From assembly GCF_003096015.2 (NCBI RefSeq), contig NZ_CP029185.2, positions 300,001 to 364,000 on the forward strand: a stretch of 64,000 nucleotides of DNA. Reading direction: 5' to 3'. Below the pieces are notes generated by a model that saw only the letters and a program-made list of their open reading frames with translations, did not search any database and was not told where the DNA came from. Shown piece after piece: positions 46,912 through 55,431 of the stretch. The position numbers and the translations under genes were made by a program. Within the stretch, counting starts at the first letter, position 1; the number at the start of each line of letters is the position of its first letter. The stretch comes from Limnobaculum parvum (lineage in GTDB: Bacteria > Pseudomonadota > Gammaproteobacteria > Enterobacterales > Enterobacteriaceae).

Positions 46912-47937
46912 ATGGCTTTTACTGAAAAAGATGTGGTTACCATGGCGCATGGTAGCGGCGGTCAGGCTATGCAGCAGCTGATTGAACAGTTGTTTTTACA
47001 GGCTTTTTCTAATCCGGCTCTGAATGAACGGGAAGATCAGGCGCGTATTCCATTGTCATTACTGACGTCAGTGGGCGATCGCTTAGCGTTTAGCACCGAT
47101 AGCTATGTTATTGATCCTATTTTCTTTCCCGGCGGTAATATCGGTAAGCTGGCGGTTTGTGGAACGGTCAATGATGTGGCGGTGAGCGGTGCGGTTCCGC
47201 AATACCTCTCTTGTGGGTTTATCCTTGAAGAAGGGTTACCGCTGCAACAGCTGGAGCAAATTGTTAAATCCATGGCTGACACTGCGACTGCTGCTGGAGT
47301 TGCGATTGTTACCGGTGACACCAAAGTGGTGCAGCGTGGCGCAGCAGATAAAGTATTTATTAATACGGCAGGTATTGGCACAATTCCGGCGTCCATTCAG
47401 TGGGGTGCCCAACACATTCGCCCTGGCGATAGTATTCTCGTGAGTGGAACATTAGGGGATCATGGCGCAACCATTCTGAATTTGCGTGAAAATCTGGGGC
47501 TGGAAGCCGCGTTAACTAGCGATTGTGCGGTCTTAACGCCACTGATTGCGCCATTACGCGATATCGATGGCGTCAGAGCATTACGCGATGCAACCCGAGG
47601 CGGCGTAACCGCCATCCTGCATGAGTTTGCCGCTGCCAGCGGCTGCGGTATGTCGATTAACGAAGGCGATTTGCCGGTAAACTCTGCGGTTCGTGGGGTA
47701 TGTGAACTGTTGGGGCTAGAGCCGCTAAACTTTGCCAATGAAGGTAAGTTGGTGATTGTGGTCGCACCAGAAGCAGAGCAGGCAACGTTAGCTGCATTAC
47801 GTGCCCATCCTTTGGGTAAAGATGCTGAGGTGATTGGTACAGTAACCGATACCGCCAGAGTTCAACTCAAAGGAATCTTTGGTGCTTCTCGCCTGCTGGA
47901 TTTACCGCATAGCGAACCATTGCCAAGAATTTGTTAA
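46912..47937 (+). CDS. hypE: Hydrogenase maturation protein HypE
   Basis: 341 residues (E. coli 336). A PurM-type ATPase that dehydrates the HypF-made thiocarbamate on its C-terminal Cys to thiocyanate. The protein ends PRIC, so Cys341 is in place. AHGSGGQAMQQL, DSYVIDPIFFPGGNIGKLA, TGDTKVV and RDATRGGV are visible. It is the last gene of the operon and is followed by a strong terminator. Its partner HypF is coded 20 kb away and is frameshifted. Confidence 0.96.
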   Translation: MAFTEKDVVTMAHGSGGQAMQQLIEQLFLQAFSNPALNEREDQARIPLSLLTSVGDRLAFSTDSYVIDPIFFPGGNIGKLAVCGTVNDVAVSGAVPQYLSCGFILEEGLPLQQLEQIVKSMADTATAAGVAIVTGDTKVVQRGAADKVFINTAGIGTIPASIQWGAQHIRPGDSILVSGTLGDHGATILNLRENLGLEAALTSDCAVLTPLIAPLRDIDGVRALRDATRGGVTAILHEFAAASGCGMSINEGDLPVNSAVRGVCELLGLEPLNFANEGKLVIVVAPEAEQATLAALRAHPLGKDAEVIGTVTDTARVQLKGIFGASRLLDLPHSEPLPRIC

Positions 47938-47950
47938 TAGCAGCATTGAT

Positions 47951-47991
47951 AAAAATAGCCCCGACAGGTGAAAACCGTCGGGGCTATTTTT
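47951..47991 (+). terminator. Terminator of the hyb-hyp operon
   Basis: AAAAATAGCCCCGAC/GTCGGGGCTATTTTT form a 15-bp stem with a T run, 14 nt after hypE. Confidence 0.95.
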
Positions 47992-48102
47992 ATGAGGGAA
48001 CACAAATATTGAGTAATGGATTCCAGATAATGAAAGCTGAGCGAGGGAGCCGTTAATAAGTATTTTATGATTTGCTCTGGCTTGTATCAGAAGAATCAAA
48101 AA

Positions 48103-48488
48103 ATGACCTCAGAATTAATCCCCTCAGATTACAGTGAATGGCTGGTGGCCCTAAAAACTCAAATTCAGACTGCGTGGCAAAAAAGCTATCTTAGTGGTCA
48201 ATCAGGAGTTTATTGCGCTTTATTGGTATATTGGGAGAGACATTTTAACCCGACAGGCTGAACAGAGTTGGGGGAACCAAAGTTATTAAACAGTTAGCCA
48301 AAGGTTTAAGAACAGCATTTCCGGAACTTAAAGGTTTTTCCCGCGCTAACCTTATGTCAATGCGTGCTTTTGCTGAAGCCTGGCCTGATATGGCAATTGT
48401 GCTATTTACGCGTTTAAAAGATACCGAGCTGCGTATGGCCTATGCCCGGCAGGCGCTTGAATATGGCTGGTCTCGCAATAGAGACTGA
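48103..48488 (+). pseudogene. Remnant of a DUF1016 (YhcG-like) nuclease-domain gene
   Basis: One frame reads MTSELIPSDYSEWLVALKTQIQTA and soon stops. Another then gives KVIKQLAKGLRTAFPELKGFSR and NLMSMRAFAEAWPD, and after a gap RLKDTELRMAYARQALEYGWSRNRD before a stop. In DUF1016 proteins these are three consecutive segments of the N-terminal domain. Frameshifts and an internal deletion (the conserved PWGHN portion) are evident, and the PD-(D/E)XK part is missing. It has no function as it stands. Confidence 0.85.
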
Positions 48489-48584
48489 CGCAGAGCTTAT
48501 TGGTCAAAATATCGATTTGAGTGACCCGGAGAGGAATGAGTGATAGTGAGGCTATTAGCATGAACGCAAGAACGATTTGGATAT

Positions 48585-48613
48585 AAATACCGGTACCAAA
48601 AGATACCGGTATT
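48585..48613 (-). terminator. Hairpin downstream of atoB
   Basis: AAATACCGGTA and TACCGGTATTT form an 11-bp stem 19 nt beyond atoB. The T run is weak, so termination is likely but not certain. Confidence 0.6.
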
Positions 48614-48631
48614 TGCAGTAGAAGCGAATAA

Positions 48632-49816
48632 TTAACTCATACGCTCAACAATCATTGCCGTACCCTGACCACCGCCAATACACAGCGTGGCTAGACCCAG
48701 CGTTTTATCTCTAGCTTGTAATGAATGCAGCAGAGTTACCAGAATACGCGCACCGGATGCACCGATTGGGTGACCCAGAGCGATAGCACCGCCGTTAACG
48801 TTAACTTTGGCAGGGTCAAATCCCAGCGTTTTACCTACCGCCAAGAACTGAGCGGCGAAAGCTTCGTTCGCTTCAATCAGGTCGATATCAGACAGTGACA
48901 GACCAGTTTTCTTTAACGCATTCAGCGTTGCAGGTACCGGGCCCATCCCCATCAGGGATGGAGCAACACCGCCGTTGGCGTAGCCTCTGATACGGGCCAG
49001 AGGTGTTAACCCCAGCGCTTTAGCACGGCTTTCGGACATCACCACTAACGCAGCGGCTCCATCGTTAATACCCGAAGCATTACCCGCTGTTACCGTTCCT
49101 TCTTTGGTGAAGGCAGGACGCAGTTTTGCCAAACCTTCCGCTGTGGTATCCGCTTTTGGGAATTCATCAGTATCGACGATAGTGTCGCCTTTACGGTTTT
49201 TTACCGTTACTGGAACGATTTCTTTGGCGAATGCGCCACTGTTAATGGCCGCAACCGCTTTTTGCTGTGATGTCAGTGCCAACTCGTCTTGAGCTTCTCG
49301 ACTGATGTCATACTCTTTAGCCACGTTTTCTGCGGTGATTCCCATGTGGTAATCGTGAGTGGCGCACATTAAGCCGTCCTGAAGGATAACGTCCATCAGT
49401 TTGCCATCACCTAAACGGTAGCCCCAACGTGCTTTGCTATCCAGCAGGTAAGGAGCCTGACTCATGTTTTCCATACCACCAGCAACAATTGTCTGCGCAT
49501 CACCGGCAAGAATTGCCTGTGCTGCCAGTGCGACGCTTTTCAGGCCAGAACCACAAACCTTGTTAACGGTATAGGCACAAACCGTTTCAGGAATGCCGCT
49601 TTTTAACAGTGCCTGACGAGCCGGGTTTTGACCTAAACCAGCTTGAAGTACGTTACCAAAAATAACTTCATCAACCGCTTCACCGCTGATACCAGCACGG
49701 GCCATTGCTTCACGAATAACCACTGAACCTAAATCAACGGCAGAAACCGAAGCCAGTGAGCCGTTAAAGCTGCCGATGGCGGTACGCGCTGCGCTGACGA
49801 TAACAATGTTGTTCAT
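48632..49816 (-). CDS. atoB: Acetyl-CoA acetyltransferase (thiolase II)
   Basis: 394 residues, as in E. coli AtoB. It splits acetoacetyl-CoA into two acetyl-CoA. Active-site Cys is in NKVCGSGLKSV near 88. The His region is in GGAIALGHPIGASGARI near 345 and the second Cys in ATLCIGGGQGTAMI near 378. It is the last gene of atoDAEB. Confidence 0.96.
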   Translation of the reverse strand: MNNIVIVSAARTAIGSFNGSLASVSAVDLGSVVIREAMARAGISGEAVDEVIFGNVLQAGLGQNPARQALLKSGIPETVCAYTVNKVCGSGLKSVALAAQAILAGDAQTIVAGGMENMSQAPYLLDSKARWGYRLGDGKLMDVILQDGLMCATHDYHMGITAENVAKEYDISREAQDELALTSQQKAVAAINSGAFAKEIVPVTVKNRKGDTIVDTDEFPKADTTAEGLAKLRPAFTKEGTVTAGNASGINDGAAALVVMSESRAKALGLTPLARIRGYANGGVAPSLMGMGPVPATLNALKKTGLSLSDIDLIEANEAFAAQFLAVGKTLGFDPAKVNVNGGAIALGHPIGASGARILVTLLHSLQARDKTLGLATLCIGGGQGTAMIVERMS

Positions 49817-49855
49817 AACTCAATTCCTTAATTTTTCTCTGTTTTACTATTGGCG

Positions 49856-51178
49856 TCAGAATACGGTGAGGCCGATAACAAATATGATGCCGGAGAACAG
49901 CAGGGCGGTGACGCAATAACCCATAATGTCCCGAACCCCTAAACCAGCAATAGCCAGAGCAGGCAGAGCCCAAAATGGTTGTGCCATGTTCATCCATTGT
50001 TCGCCGTAGGCGATTGCCATAGCTGATTTACCTAAATCGGCTCCTAATGCTTGTGCCGCAGGCATAACAAATGGACCCTGAATAACCCAGTGGCCGCCAC
50101 CTGATGGCACCGCAAAGTTAATCAATGCGGAGCTAAAGAAGGTCATGATTGGGAAGGTGTCTTTGTTGGCGACGTTAATAAACCACTCGGTGATCAGACC
50201 GCCCAAACCGGAGTGTTCCATCATTAGCTGGATACCAGCATAGAACGGGAACTGCACCAGAATACCTGCGGTGCTTTTGGCTGCGGCAGAAATAGCGCGC
50301 ATATAAGCCATTGGTGTTTTGTGCAGCAGTAAACCGGCAATCATAAACATCATGTTGACGGTGTTGATGGTGATGTTGAAGCCTTTGTCGTAGAAGTACA
50401 TGCCTAAGTAAGCGATACCCAGCGCACCAATAATCCACGCGATGATGCGGCTTTCTTCCATTTTCTCTGCCACTGGAGCATCAGCAGGAAGTTTTTTCTG
50501 GAAGTCAGGCTCTTCAGCCAGCAGAGATGGGTCAACTGTTACCACATCTCCCGGTTTTGGCATCATCATACGGGTCACAAACGGCATCACCACAATGAGA
50601 GATAAAGTGATAAAGATGTTGTAGCCCGTGAAGATGGTTTGAGAAACCGGAATTAGACCTGCAATATGCTCAACCGGGTTACCTGGTGTCGCTGCCAACA
50701 GCGGCATTGAACCAGAGAAACCACCACCCCATGTCAGGAAGCCGATGTAGGCACAGGCAATCAACAGCGGATAGTCAGAGCCTTTCACCCGACGAGCCAC
50801 TTCGCGGGCAAACATTGCGCCTACTACCAGCCCAAAACCCCAGTTAATCACACAGGCAACGGAACCGAAGAACGTTACCAGCATCACGCCCTGTGCCGGT
50901 GTTTTAGCGGCAGATGCAGTTAGCTTCAGAATGCGCTTAACCGGCGCAGAACTGGCCAAAGCATGTCCTGTGACGATAATCAGCGCCATTTGCATACCGA
51001 AACCCAGCAGGTTCCAGAAGCCGTTACCCCACATTTGCACCATCTCAACAGGCGTATGTGGTGTCAGAGCCAGTGCGATAACAAAAGTGAGCATGGTTAA
51101 CAGCATGGCGAAAATTAGCGGGTCAGGTAGATAACGACTGACAAAGCCAGTTAAGAAACGAGATATACGGCCGATCAT
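49856..51178 (-). CDS. atoE: Short-chain fatty acid transporter AtoE
   Basis: 440 residues (E. coli 440), an integral inner-membrane protein with about ten or more hydrophobic segments, e.g. DPLIFAMLLTMLTFVIALAL and PSGGGHWVIQGPF. It is the predicted importer of acetoacetate and butyrate. It overlaps atoA by 4 nt. Confidence 0.94.
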   Translation of the reverse strand: MIGRISRFLTGFVSRYLPDPLIFAMLLTMLTFVIALALTPHTPVEMVQMWGNGFWNLLGFGMQMALIIVTGHALASSAPVKRILKLTASAAKTPAQGVMLVTFFGSVACVINWGFGLVVGAMFAREVARRVKGSDYPLLIACAYIGFLTWGGGFSGSMPLLAATPGNPVEHIAGLIPVSQTIFTGYNIFITLSLIVVMPFVTRMMMPKPGDVVTVDPSLLAEEPDFQKKLPADAPVAEKMEESRIIAWIIGALGIAYLGMYFYDKGFNITINTVNMMFMIAGLLLHKTPMAYMRAISAAAKSTAGILVQFPFYAGIQLMMEHSGLGGLITEWFINVANKDTFPIMTFFSSALINFAVPSGGGHWVIQGPFVMPAAQALGADLGKSAMAIAYGEQWMNMAQPFWALPALAIAGLGVRDIMGYCVTALLFSGIIFVIGLTVF

Positions 51179-51840
51179 GCTACACCTTCCTCAATAACGA
51201 TTGGCATAACTTTAAAGTCTGCCGCAACGCTGAATTCAGCATCGGTAGCAGTCTGGATAGCTTCAAGCGTGACGCCCGGAGCATGTTCTTTCAGGATCAG
51301 ATGTCCCTTCTCAAACTCAAAAACGCCCATCTCAGTCACAATCATGCTGACTTTGTTTTTGGCGGTTAACGGTAAAGTGCACTGTTTGAGGATTTTTGAT
51401 GAGCCATCTTTGGCGCAATGTTCCATGGCAATAATTACGCGGCGAGCACCAGTAACGAGGTCCATTGCTCCGCCCATACCCGGTACCATTTTCCCTGGAA
51501 CCATCCAGTTTGCTAGGTTAGCGTTTTGGTCGACCTGAAGGCCGCCTAAGACGCTTGCATCAACATGACCTCCACGGATCAGGGCAAAGGAGAAGGCACT
51601 ATCAAACATGGCGGCACCCGGCAGAACACCACAAGGTTGCCCGCCCGCGTTGACCAGATTAGGATGTGCTTCAGTTACCGGGCCTAAACCCAGAAAACCA
51701 TTTTCTGACTGTAGGGTGATATGAATATCTTGTGGTAAGTAATTCACTACTTGAGTTGGCAAGCCGATACCTAGGTTAACAATGTCACCATCATGCAGTT
51801 CAAGGGCTACGCGGCGAGCGATGAGTTCTTTTGCATTCAT
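51175..51840 (-). CDS. atoA: Acetate CoA-transferase beta subunit
   Basis: 221 residues (E. coli 216). It has the CoA-transferase motif SENGFLGLGP containing the catalytic Glu (near residue 46) that forms the glutamyl-CoA intermediate, and GGHVDASVLGGLQVD. With AtoD it transfers CoA from acetyl-CoA to acetoacetate or other short acids. It starts 2 nt after atoD. Confidence 0.95.
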   Translation of the reverse strand: MNAKELIARRVALELHDGDIVNLGIGLPTQVVNYLPQDIHITLQSENGFLGLGPVTEAHPNLVNAGGQPCGVLPGAAMFDSAFSFALIRGGHVDASVLGGLQVDQNANLANWMVPGKMVPGMGGAMDLVTGARRVIIAMEHCAKDGSSKILKQCTLPLTAKNKVSMIVTEMGVFEFEKGHLILKEHAPGVTLEAIQTATDAEFSVAADFKVMPIVIEEGVA

Positions 51841-51842
51841 GA

Positions 51843-52502
51843 TTAGCTCTCCTTTGGATAAACAATATGATCGATTAATGCACCCGGCGTCATAACGTGG
51901 TCGGGGGCGATGTCACCCACAGCCACCAAACTATCCGGCTCAGCAATAACCACATCGGCAGCCAGTGCGATGATGGGGTTAAAGTTACGAGCAGTTAATT
52001 GATAAACTAGGTTGCCCTGATGGTCAGCAATATGGGATTGAATGAGTGCTAAATCAGCGCGCAGAGGGAGTTCCAGAAGATAGTCAGCGCCGTCGATAGT
52101 GAGTTTTTGTTTGCCTTCTTCGACCACGGTACCAACCCCTGTCGGGGTTAAAAAACCACCCAAGCCAGCACCGCCACAACGGATCCGTTCAATCAGCGTT
52201 CCCTGAGGTACCAGCTCAACTTCCATTTCACCGGCAATCATGCGGCGGCCTGTTTCTGGATTGGTGCCGATGTGCGAAGCAATGACCTTTTTCACTCTAC
52301 CGTTGACCACTAAAGGGCCAATGCCGGTATCAATAAATGCGGTATCGTTAGCAATAATCGTTAAATCTTTTACACCTGAATTAAGTAGGGCCTCGACCAG
52401 ACGCGGCGGTGTTCCCACACCCATGAAACCGCCAACCATGATAGTCATGCCATCACGAAAATATTCAGCAGCTTGCTGTATATCAATATGTTTATTTTTC
52501 AT
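51843..52502 (-). CDS. atoD: Acetate CoA-transferase alpha subunit
   Basis: 219 residues (E. coli 220). It has the GGFMGVGTPPRLVEAL coenzyme-binding segment near 24 and the GGAGLGGFLTPTGVGT loop near 111. It is first in atoDAEB, under the sigma-54 promoter at 52551-52566. Confidence 0.95.
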   Translation of the reverse strand: MKNKHIDIQQAAEYFRDGMTIMVGGFMGVGTPPRLVEALLNSGVKDLTIIANDTAFIDTGIGPLVVNGRVKKVIASHIGTNPETGRRMIAGEMEVELVPQGTLIERIRCGGAGLGGFLTPTGVGTVVEEGKQKLTIDGADYLLELPLRADLALIQSHIADHQGNLVYQLTARNFNPIIALAADVVIAEPDSLVAVGDIAPDHVMTPGALIDHIVYPKES

Positions 52503-52550
52503 AATTATTCCTTATGTTTTGATGTCCGAAGAAGGACTCACGCAAGGAAT

Positions 52551-52566
52551 TGCAAGGGATGTGCCA
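52551..52566 (-). promoter_or_regulatory. Sigma-54 promoter of atoDAEB
   Basis: On the minus strand TGGCACATCCCTTGCA matches the -24/-12 consensus completely (TGGCAC, 5 bp, TTGCA), 49 nt upstream of atoD. In E. coli this operon is RpoN-dependent and activated by AtoC. Confidence 0.92.
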
Positions 52567-52684
52567 GTTATGGTGTTGATGCGGTTTTTTGCACTTTATT
52601 AAAGTTAATTATTAATAATCAATTAATTAATTTAATTTTAGCGAGAGTTGAAATGAAGCGGTGGCTAAAAATAGCAAGATAAAG

Positions 52685-52712
52685 TGTGCAATTATTTGCA
52701 CAGGTGTGCACC
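52685..52712. promoter_or_regulatory. Probable AtoC enhancer palindrome
   Basis: TGTGCAATTATTTGCACA (52685-52702) is an inverted repeat, followed at once by the 10-bp palindrome GGTGTGCACC (52703-52712). It lies about 120-145 bp upstream of the sigma-54 promoter. TTTGCACA resembles the half-site of the E. coli AtoC binding sequence, as far as I recall it. Confidence 0.75.
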
Positions 52713-52806
52713 TTTTGTTTCACCGGTAGATGGGGGTAGTTAATAAAAGCAGTTAAATATTGTGGTGGGTATCGCAATTATTCAGGCGATGATGGATCTA
52801 CCCAGT

Positions 52807-52833
52807 AAAAGACTGTGATTATTACAGCCTTTT
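52807..52833 (-). terminator. Terminator of the nucleoside permease-like gene
   Basis: On the minus strand AAAAGGCTGT and ACAGTCTTTT form a stem with a T-rich end, 14 nt after the stop codon. Confidence 0.8.
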
Positions 52834-52846
52834 ACTGTTTTTAAGA

Positions 52847-53857
52847 TTACTTCAGTGCCGGCACACCGTTCTGCCATGTATCCCAATGACTAACAATGTA
52901 GTCCGTCATTTCGCCACCGACAGTAGCAATATTCTCTACGGTTTCTTTAAACCCGCCAGCGGTTTGGCCTGGGGCCGGGTCTAAATGCTCCAACGTGGTT
53001 TCGTTAGGATTACCCTGATCGAAATTGACCGAACCACGTAAACTGAATACACGCTGAGTGGTGCCTTGAGTGCGGGCAATAACCTGAGTTATTGCAGCAA
53101 TTTCCATTTCTGTTACCAGATAGTCGTCCGCACCGTACAGTTTAGCAATGTACTGAGCCTCTTTTGACATTCCCGGACCGTGGAAGAAGGTATCCCCTGT
53201 CATGTGAGTCCCTGTCAGAACCTTTGGTGCGCGTCGGGCATTGTCATCTGGATAACGCTGACGGTACTTTTGTGCGCCTTCAGAATCCAGCAGTTTGGTT
53301 TGTCCTGTGACTTTCATCGCCCAAGAGACCAGCGTTGGATTGAGCTGGTAGCTGCGAATATTTTCGTAACCTTTGCGTGGCATAAAGGTTTGACCATCGT
53401 GCAGACCTTCTGCGGGTGCCCAGCGGTGACCCAGATCGTAATCAATGACCCATGAACCCCAGCTAACGTCTCCGATGGTTCCGCGAGATGGCGGCGTACC
53501 GGCAACGCCATTAATCATGAAGTAGGTTTGTGACATATCAAACTGCGGGTTTAGCAGAATAGCCTGCACAGAGGAGGAAGAGGCCACTTTACCCATGCCT
53601 AATACGGAACCACATACGCCATTGTCGTTACAGAAAACCGGTGATGCCGCACCTTTAACAGTGATTGGTTGGCTGTTTTTAAAATATTTCTCATACCAAT
53701 ACTGGAACTCTCCGGCTTTATCTCCAGTGTTTTGGCCGATTTCAAACATAGAACCAACGAATACTTTCACTTTAATTGGTGCTTCGTTGGCTAATGCCTG
53801 ACCTGAGATAAAAAGTGGAATAAAAAACAACGGATACACACTCTTCTTTAACATCAC
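52847..53857 (-). CDS. Purine nucleoside permease-like secreted protein (NUP family)
   Basis: 336 residues with a signal peptide ending at ALA (about 23). The mature part resembles the fungal and bacterial purine nucleoside permease family PF06516, with KVFVGSMFEIGQNTGD near the start, GVAGTPPSRGTIGDVSWGSWVIDYDLG near 115 and VTEMEIAAITQVIAR near 250. The fold is related to nucleoside phosphorylases, so a periplasmic nucleoside-binding or cleaving role is equally possible. It lies between the ato structural and regulatory genes without obvious link to either. Confidence 0.82.
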   Translation of the reverse strand: MMLKKSVYPLFFIPLFISGQALANEAPIKVKVFVGSMFEIGQNTGDKAGEFQYWYEKYFKNSQPITVKGAASPVFCNDNGVCGSVLGMGKVASSSSVQAILLNPQFDMSQTYFMINGVAGTPPSRGTIGDVSWGSWVIDYDLGHRWAPAEGLHDGQTFMPRKGYENIRSYQLNPTLVSWAMKVTGQTKLLDSEGAQKYRQRYPDDNARRAPKVLTGTHMTGDTFFHGPGMSKEAQYIAKLYGADDYLVTEMEIAAITQVIARTQGTTQRVFSLRGSVNFDQGNPNETTLEHLDPAPGQTAGGFKETVENIATVGGEMTDYIVSHWDTWQNGVPALK

Positions 53858-54054
53858 TTATTTCCTGTCATGGTTTACGTAATCGTTTGCGTTATTTTCG
53901 CTATTCATGAATCAAAAAACCAGACGTTATTGTTTATTTGTGGAAATAATTTTTTGAACTGTAGGTCGAACGGTTTTTTCAGTATTTAAAAATGCGCTGT
54001 GAAGGCTTGGAGTAACCGGCCAGAGGGCCGGTGATAACAGAAAAAGAAGCGATA

Positions 54055-55431
54055 TTAGTCAATACGATACTCTTGCAGTTTATACATTAATGCCCGACGG
54101 CTGATCCCCAGAAAACGGGCTGCCTGAACCCGATTCCCCTGATTGTTCGCCAGTGCGGTGCAAATTAATTCACGTTCGTAAGCTTTTAGGTTCTCTTTTA
54201 GCGTATGCCCTATTAGGGGATGCCCCGTTTCGCCGATATGGGGAATATTGAGCTGCTGCTGTAAGTGTTCCGGTAGTTCATCCGGGAAGATAATAAATCC
54301 GGTGCTCATGATGACCGCTCGCTCAATGGCGTTGGAGAGTTCTCTGACATTCCCCGGCCACGGGTAACTTTCAAGAATGGCTAATGTGCTGGGATCTAGT
54401 TCTACAATTTCTTTGCTATTTTCTGCACTGAATTTTTGTAAAAAGTGCTGAGCCAACAGCGCGATATCTTCTGGGCGTTCGCGTAGGGGAATGGGTGAAA
54501 GATGTATGACGTTCAGGCGATAGAATAAGTCCTGACGAAACTCTCCTTGTTCCACCATAGCGGCCAGATTACGGTTAGTGGCGGCAATCAGGCGAATGTC
54601 GGTTTTAATGGTGTGGCCTCCACCCAATCGTTCAAACTCTCTTTCCTGCAAAACACGTAACAGTTTTACCTGTAAGTTATGGGGCATTTCGCCAACTTCA
54701 TCTAACAGTAGAGTCCCTTGATTGGCGCGTTCAAATAGCCCCTGGCGTTGAGTTTGCGCACCGGTAAATGCCCCTTTTTCATGGCCGAATAGTTCACTTT
54801 CCAGTAAAGACTCCGGCAGTGCGCCACAGTTAATTTTAATGAAAGGGCCTTTAGCTCGCGGGCTGTTATAGTGAATAGCCTTGGCAATTAACTCCTTACC
54901 GGTGCCGCTTTCTCCGGTGATCAGCACGCTGGCATTACTCTGGGCTATTTTTGCCGTGTCTTTGCACAACTCCATCATTTTGGGGCTGTTGGTGAGAATA
55001 CGATCCCACTGGTAGCTGTCAGACAACGCGCGGTGGAGCAGATTAATCTCCTGCTTCATTTCCCGTAGCTGCATAGCACGACCGATCATTATTTTTAGCT
55101 CATCGAGATCGAAAGGTTTAATGACATAGTCAAATGCGCCTAGACGCAGAGCTTCCACGGCGGTTTCCACTGCCGCATAGGCGGTCATTAAAATGACCGG
55201 TATGTTCTGGTGAGTTTGCCGCATCACCTGTAGTGCTTCCATGCCATTTAGCTTGGGCATACGAATATCCATCAGAACGATATCTGGCGTTTGTTGTTTA
55301 AAGAGTTCTAACGCCTGTTGACCGTCCTCTGCACAGATGGGCTGGTGTCCGTCACGGGTAAATACGGTGGTGAGCATACGACGAACGCTCTCTTCATCAT
55401 CAACGATTAGAATACGGTAGGATTTTTTCAT
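54055..55431 (-). CDS. atoC: Sigma-54-dependent response regulator AtoC
   Basis: 458 residues (E. coli 461). The receiver domain has Asp11/Asp12 and phosphoacceptor Asp55. The AAA+ domain has Walker A GESGTGKE near 172, GAFTGA (the sigma-54 contact loop) near 225 and Walker B LLLDEVG. The C-terminal Fis-type helix-turn-helix is GNRVQAARFLGISRRALMYKLQ. It activates atoDAEB when phosphorylated by AtoS. Its start overlaps the atoS stop by 4 nt. Confidence 0.95.
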   Translation of the reverse strand: MKKSYRILIVDDEESVRRMLTTVFTRDGHQPICAEDGQQALELFKQQTPDIVLMDIRMPKLNGMEALQVMRQTHQNIPVILMTAYAAVETAVEALRLGAFDYVIKPFDLDELKIMIGRAMQLREMKQEINLLHRALSDSYQWDRILTNSPKMMELCKDTAKIAQSNASVLITGESGTGKELIAKAIHYNSPRAKGPFIKINCGALPESLLESELFGHEKGAFTGAQTQRQGLFERANQGTLLLDEVGEMPHNLQVKLLRVLQEREFERLGGGHTIKTDIRLIAATNRNLAAMVEQGEFRQDLFYRLNVIHLSPIPLRERPEDIALLAQHFLQKFSAENSKEIVELDPSTLAILESYPWPGNVRELSNAIERAVIMSTGFIIFPDELPEHLQQQLNIPHIGETGHPLIGHTLKENLKAYERELICTALANNQGNRVQAARFLGISRRALMYKLQEYRID

